16,621 bases of DNA, from assembly GCA_050186725.1 (NCBI GenBank), contig JBFWYG010000090.1, positions 1 to 16,621 of the forward strand. The letters run 5' to 3'. Positions 13,285 to 16,621 of the stretch are shown one piece after another. Origin of the DNA: JADJYF01 sp050186725 (GTDB lineage Bacteria > Pseudomonadota > Gammaproteobacteria > Ga0077536). Each line of letters starts with the position of its first letter. Positions within the stretch are counted from its first letter, which is position 1. The translations under genes and the position numbers were made by a program. A model generated the notes under the pieces. The model was not told the DNA's origin, searched no databases, and saw nothing but the letters and a program-made list of their open reading frames with translations.

Positions 13285-14574
13285 ATGAGCATGTCGTCAT
13301 TCGAGGAACAAGCCAAGCAGCTCAAGCAGGACTGGGCGACCAATCCGCGTTGGAAGGGCATCACCCGCCCGTACAGCGCCGAGGACGTCGTGCGGCTGCG
13401 CGGCAGCGTGATGGTCGAGCACACCCTGGCCCGACGCGGCGCCGAGAAGCTGTGGCAGCTGGTCAACACCGAAGACTTCGTGCCTTGCCTCGGCGCACTC
13501 ACCGGCGGCCAGGCCGTGCAGCAGGTCAAGGCCGGCATCAAGGCCATCTACCTGTCCGGCTGGCAGGTCGCGGCCGATGGCAACACCTCCGAGACCATGT
13601 ACCCCGACCAGTCGCTGTACGCGGTCAACTCCGTGCCGACCATGGTCCGCCGCATCAACAACGCCTTCAAGCGCGCTGACGAGATCCAGTGGTCGAAGCA
13701 GAACGGCACCACCGACTACTTCATCCCGATCGTGGCGGACGCTGAAGCCGGCTTCGGCGGCGTGCTGAACGCCTTCGAACTGATGAAGAACATGATCGAA
13801 GCCGGCGCCGCCGGCGTGCACTTCGAGGACCAGCTTGCCTCGGTCAAGAAGTGTGGCCACATGGGCGGCAAGGTGCTGGTGCCGACCCAGGAAGCCATCC
13901 AGAAGCTGGTCGCCGCGCGTCTGGCCGCCGACACGGCCGGCGTGCCGACCGTGGTGCTGGCGCGCACCGACGCCAATGCCGCCAACCTGCTGACCTCCGA
14001 CATCGACGAGCGCGACCATCCCTTCGTCACCGGTGAGCGCACCTCCGAAGGCTTCTACGTGACCAAGGCCGGCCTGGACCAGGCCATCGCCCGCGGTCTC
14101 GCCTACGCGCCCTATGCCGATCTCCTGTGGTGCGAAACCGCGGTGCCGGACATGGACGAAGCAAAGCGCTTCGCCGAAGCGATCAAGAAGCAGTTCCCTG
14201 ACCAGCTCCTGGCCTACAACTGCTCGCCGTCGTTCAACTGGAAGAAGAACCTGGACGACGCCTCGATCGCCAAGTTCCAGCGCGAGCTCGGCGCGATGGG
14301 CTACAAGTACCAGTTCATCACTTTGGCCGGCATCCACAACATGTGGTACAACATGTTCGACCTGGCCCAGAACTACGTCGAAAAGGGCATGACCGCCTAC
14401 GTGGAGATGGTGCAGGAAAAGGAGTTCGCCGCGGCCAAGCGCGGTTACACCTTCGCCAGCCACCAGCAGGAAGTGGGCGCGGGCTACTTCGACGACGTCA
14501 CGACCGTGATCCAGGGCGGCCAGTCCTCGGTCACCGCGCTGACCGGTTCGACCGAGGAACAGCAGTTCCATTGA
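13285..14574 (+). CDS. aceA: Isocitrate lyase
   Basis: Cleaves isocitrate to glyoxylate and succinate in the glyoxylate shunt, allowing growth on acetate, fatty acids or other acetyl-CoA sources. The product is 429 aa, the short bacterial form. It shows the substrate and Mg-binding SGWQVAADGN (91-100) and ADAEAGFGG (151-159), the catalytic loop KKCGHMGGKV with C190, ARTDANAAN, and the lid motif NCSPSFNWKK. The tail is typical: SSVTALTGSTEEQQFH. ATG 13285 has AGGAG 4 nt upstream. Methylisocitrate lyase (PrpB) is shorter and lacks the KKCGH loop, so it is unlikely. Malate synthase is not next to it. It is transcribed alone, with a long upstream region and a terminator after the stop. Confidence 0.97.
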   Translation: MSMSSFEEQAKQLKQDWATNPRWKGITRPYSAEDVVRLRGSVMVEHTLARRGAEKLWQLVNTEDFVPCLGALTGGQAVQQVKAGIKAIYLSGWQVAADGNTSETMYPDQSLYAVNSVPTMVRRINNAFKRADEIQWSKQNGTTDYFIPIVADAEAGFGGVLNAFELMKNMIEAGAAGVHFEDQLASVKKCGHMGGKVLVPTQEAIQKLVAARLAADTAGVPTVVLARTDANAANLLTSDIDERDHPFVTGERTSEGFYVTKAGLDQAIARGLAYAPYADLLWCETAVPDMDEAKRFAEAIKKQFPDQLLAYNCSPSFNWKKNLDDASIAKFQRELGAMGYKYQFITLAGIHNMWYNMFDLAQNYVEKGMTAYVEMVQEKEFAAAKRGYTFASHQQEVGAGYFDDVTTVIQGGQSSVTALTGSTEEQQFH

Positions 14575-14601
14575 TAGCGCTGGCCTGACCGCGCTACCTC
14601 T

Positions 14602-14632
14602 CGACGCCGGCCTCGTGCCGGCGTCGTCGTTT
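14602..14632 (+). terminator. Rho-independent terminator of aceA
   Basis: A perfect 10-bp stem, CGACGCCGGC (14602-14611) with GCCGGCGTCG (14617-14626), around loop CTCGT, is followed by TCGTTT. It starts 27 bases after the aceA stop. A small TAGCGC/GCGCTA inverted repeat (14575-14596) precedes it. The convergent dapE ends 20 bases further on. Confidence 0.75.
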
Positions 14633-14646
14633 CAGGCCCGGCGTGC

Positions 14647-15780
14647 TCAAACGCCGAGCAGTTCGTCCAGGATCCCCTCGTAGACACCGGCCAGGGCCGG
14701 CAGCTCCAGGACGTTCACCCACTCATCGATTTTGTGGATGCTCGCGTTCAGCGGCCCCAGCTCCACCACCTCCACTCCGAGCGGCGCGATGAAGCGGCCG
14801 TCAGAGGTGCCGCCGCCGGTGGAGAGCTCCGGCGACACGCCGAGCCGCGCGCCCAGCACCTTCTGCACCGCCTCGATCAGCCGCCCACCCGCGGTCAGGA
14901 AGGGCGCGCCCGACAGGTGCCAGGCGAGCTCGTAGTCCAGGCCGTGGCGATCGAGCACCTCGTGGACCGCGGCTTTCAAGCCCGCCTCGGTCTGCTCGGT
15001 GCAGTAGCGGAAGTTGAACAGCACCGCGAAGCTGCCGGGTATGACGTTCTCGGCGCCGGTGCCGGCGTTGGCATTCGAGATCTGGAAGGAGGTGGGCGGA
15101 TAGAAGGCGTTGCCCGCGTCCCACCGCCGCGCGGCCAGCTCGGCCAAGGCCGGCAGGGCGCGATGCACCGGGTTATTGGCCCGGTCCGGGTAGGCGACGT
15201 GGCCCTGCACGCCGCGCACGGTCAGTCGCCCGTTCAGGGAGCCACGCCGTCCGACCCGCACCATGTCGCCCAGGCGCTGGTCACTGCTGGGTTCGCCGAC
15301 GATGCACCAGTCGAGCTTGATGCCATGTTCGCGCAGGTGCTGAACGATGCGCACCGTGCCGTCGGTCGCCGGCCCTTCCTCGTCCGACGTCAGCAGGAAG
15401 GCGATGCGCCCCGCGGGCTGTGGGCAGCGCGCGACAAACCGTTCGACCGCGACCACCATCGCCGCCAGGCTGCCCTTCATGTCCGCCGCGCCGCGTCCCC
15501 ACAGCCGACCGTCCGCCACCACGGGCTCGAAGGGCGGGCGCGACCAGGCCGTGAGGGGCCCGGTCGGCACGACGTCGGTGTGCCCCGCGAAGCCCAGGCA
15601 GGGCCCCGCGTCGCCGAACTCCGCCCACAGATTGTCGACGCCGTTGGACGGCAGGCGAGTGCAGCGAAAGCCGAGCGGTGCGAGTCGCGCGCTGATCAGA
15701 TCCAGGCAGCCGGCGTCCGCGGGCGTGACGGACGGTCGGGCGACGAGTTCGGCGGCCAAGGCCAGGGTCGGTTCGCTCAC
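14647..15780 (-). CDS. dapE: Succinyl-diaminopimelate desuccinylase
   Basis: Zinc-dependent hydrolase that removes succinate from N-succinyl-LL-diaminopimelate, leading to meso-DAP and lysine. The product is 377 aa (E. coli 375). Metal and catalytic residues of the M20 family are present: H67 and D69 (GHTDVVPTG), D100 (GRGAADMKG), E134/E135 (TSDEEGPATDGT), GEPSSDQRLGD, and H349 in LNASIHKIDEWV. The middle domain carries GVQGHVAYPDRANNP. The start is GTG 15780, where homology begins (SEPTLALAAELVARPSVTP); the frame is open to 16461, but that stretch is antiparallel shadow of the methyltransferase. The GTG overlaps the upstream stop as GTGA, so translation is probably coupled to the methyltransferase gene. 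ArgE and CPG2-type peptidases are less likely given the DapE-specific SIHKIDE motif. Confidence 0.95.
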   Translation of the reverse strand: MSEPTLALAAELVARPSVTPADAGCLDLISARLAPLGFRCTRLPSNGVDNLWAEFGDAGPCLGFAGHTDVVPTGPLTAWSRPPFEPVVADGRLWGRGAADMKGSLAAMVVAVERFVARCPQPAGRIAFLLTSDEEGPATDGTVRIVQHLREHGIKLDWCIVGEPSSDQRLGDMVRVGRRGSLNGRLTVRGVQGHVAYPDRANNPVHRALPALAELAARRWDAGNAFYPPTSFQISNANAGTGAENVIPGSFAVLFNFRYCTEQTEAGLKAAVHEVLDRHGLDYELAWHLSGAPFLTAGGRLIEAVQKVLGARLGVSPELSTGGGTSDGRFIAPLGVEVVELGPLNASIHKIDEWVNVLELPALAGVYEGILDELLGV

Positions 15781-16613
15781 GCGGGCTCTCCGCTTGCGGC
15801 TTCGGTCAGGCGGCGAGCCGCGAGACCGCAGTAGTCGAGGTCGATTTCGCTGCCGACGAAGCGCCGCCCGAGGCGCAGCGCCGCGACGCCGGTGGAGCCC
15901 GAGCCGGCAAAGGGATCGAGCACCAGGTCGCCGGGCCGGGTGCTGGCCGCCAGGCAGCGCTCGATCAGCGCCAGCGGCTTCTGGGTCGGATGCTTTCCGT
16001 GGGCCTTCTCGGTGGCGCCGGGCGCGGTGAAGCGCCACACGTTCTTCATCTGGCGGCCGTCGTTCTCGGCCTTCATCTCGGCATAGTTGAAGGTGTGACG
16101 CGCCGCCGCGCCCTTGCCGCCGCGCGCCGCCCACAGCAGCATCTCGGTCGCGTGGGTGAAGCAGCGGCAGCCGAGGTTGGGCGGCGGATTGGGCTTCTCC
16201 CACACGATGTCGTTCAGCAGACGATAGCCGAGTTCCATCAGCGCCATGCCGACCGAGAAGTACACGTGGTGGGTGCCGCTGACCCACAGCGTGCCGCCGG
16301 GCTTCAGCACGCGGCGGCATTCCTCGAGCCAGGCGCGATTGAAGGCGTGATCGGCGCTGACCCCCGCGCTCGCGTCCCATTCGCCCTTGGCCACGCTGAC
16401 CCGCCGACCCGCGTGGCAGGTGGTGCCGCCGTTGGAGAGAAAATAGGGCGGGTCGGTCCACACGCAGTCCACCGAGCTGTCGCCCAGGGTCTTCAGCAGC
16501 ACGAGGTGTTCGCCGTGGTGCAGGCGCGCGCGACCGTCGCCGCTGTCCCAGAACGCCGCCCCCGGGTCGCGCTCAGCCTTCTTGCGGCGCGCGGGCGTCG
16601 ATGCTGAGCGCAT
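15777..16613 (-). CDS. Adenine-specific DNA methyltransferase, DpnA-like beta class
   Basis: Predicted to transfer a methyl group from S-adenosylmethionine to DNA adenine (N6). The product is 278 aa. Motif IV DPPYFLSNGG (54-63) comes before the SAM-binding motif I DPFAGSGSTG (233-242), with the recognition region between, which defines the beta order. The segment VSVAKGEWD after motif IV and the KHPTQKP stretch (208-214) recall the single-strand-capable DpnA (M.DpnII second methylase), which acts on GATC; that target is inference. No restriction gene is visible, so it may be an orphan methylase. ATG 16613 is near the window edge and the frame stays open beyond it, so the true start could lie upstream, although the first 20 residues are basic and low in homology. 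Its stop overlaps the dapE start. Confidence 0.88.
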   Translation of the reverse strand: MRSASTPARRKKAERDPGAAFWDSGDGRARLHHGEHLVLLKTLGDSSVDCVWTDPPYFLSNGGTTCHAGRRVSVAKGEWDASAGVSADHAFNRAWLEECRRVLKPGGTLWVSGTHHVYFSVGMALMELGYRLLNDIVWEKPNPPPNLGCRCFTHATEMLLWAARGGKGAAARHTFNYAEMKAENDGRQMKNVWRFTAPGATEKAHGKHPTQKPLALIERCLAASTRPGDLVLDPFAGSGSTGVAALRLGRRFVGSEIDLDYCGLAARRLTEAASGEPA

Positions 16614-16620
16614 GGATGTC
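16573..16620 (-). CDS. Possible C-terminal end of an upstream gene overlapping the methyltransferase start
   Basis: In the frame offset from the methyltransferase, the minus strand reads DIHALSIDARAPQEG and then TGA (16575-16573), coming in from the right edge. If real, the upstream gene would overlap the methyltransferase by 41 bases. The visible part is too short to identify and may be chance. Confidence 0.2.
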   Translation of the reverse strand, partial: DIHALSIDARAPQEG

Positions 16621-16621
16621 G

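Noticed and set aside
15781..16461. Extension of dapE to a 604-residue protein
   Set aside because: The extra N-terminal part is out of frame with, and opposite in quality to, the well-supported methyltransferase; DapE homology begins exactly at GTG 15780.

Overview
This is a GC-rich (roughly two thirds G+C), gene-dense chromosomal window. The gene set points to a gammaproteobacterium: a bifunctional kinase-fold/GNAT ArgA, a clpS-clpA pair, LpxD-type lipid A chemistry, DapE, a short bacterial isocitrate lyase, and a glutathione reductase of typical proteobacterial length. No phage, transposase, CRISPR array, rRNA or tRNA was seen. I cannot name the genus.

Layout. (1) 1-1935, minus: glutathione reductase (gor) followed by an exported peroxiredoxin-like gene that runs off the left edge. 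The peroxiredoxin reading frame is interrupted by one TGA exactly where the peroxidatic cysteine should be. Homology continues in frame for at least 104 codons after it, and a hairpin of bacterial SECIS type follows, so I read it as a selenoprotein. (2) 2040-3904, plus: an HMG-CoA lyase-like gene and an EamA-family transporter. (3) 3920-4918, minus: an LpxD-type acyltransferase standing alone. (4) 5232-5834, plus: a small secreted lytic transglycosylase behind an AT-rich upstream region, then a strong hairpin shared with the convergent ilvD (5878-7557, minus). (5) 7712-10004, plus: argA followed by two small unrecognised genes, one secreted and one HEAT-like. (6) 10005-10172: palindromic repeats, including a perfect 26-bp inverted repeat. 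(7) 10173-12783, minus: clpS-clpA. (8) 12784-13284: a 501-base divergent promoter region. (9) 13285-14574, plus: isocitrate lyase (aceA) with a good terminator. (10) 14647-16613, minus: a DpnA-like adenine methyltransferase whose stop overlaps the start of dapE.

How the genes fit together. Most of the window is housekeeping: branched-chain amino acid synthesis (ilvD), arginine synthesis (argA), lysine/peptidoglycan precursor synthesis (dapE), N-end-rule proteolysis (clpSA) and the glyoxylate shunt (aceA). HMG-CoA lyase makes acetyl-CoA and acetoacetate, and isocitrate lyase would help assimilate the acetyl-CoA. Gor and the peroxiredoxin form a plausible thiol-redox pair, although the peroxiredoxin carries an export signal and Gor is cytoplasmic. 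The strongest discovery candidate is the Sec-containing peroxiredoxin, which a standard gene caller would cut to a 67-residue fragment or call a pseudogene. Secondary points of interest are the nested palindromic repeat, a possible Arg-codon leader ORF coupled to argA, the long aceA leader, and the methyltransferase-dapE coupling.
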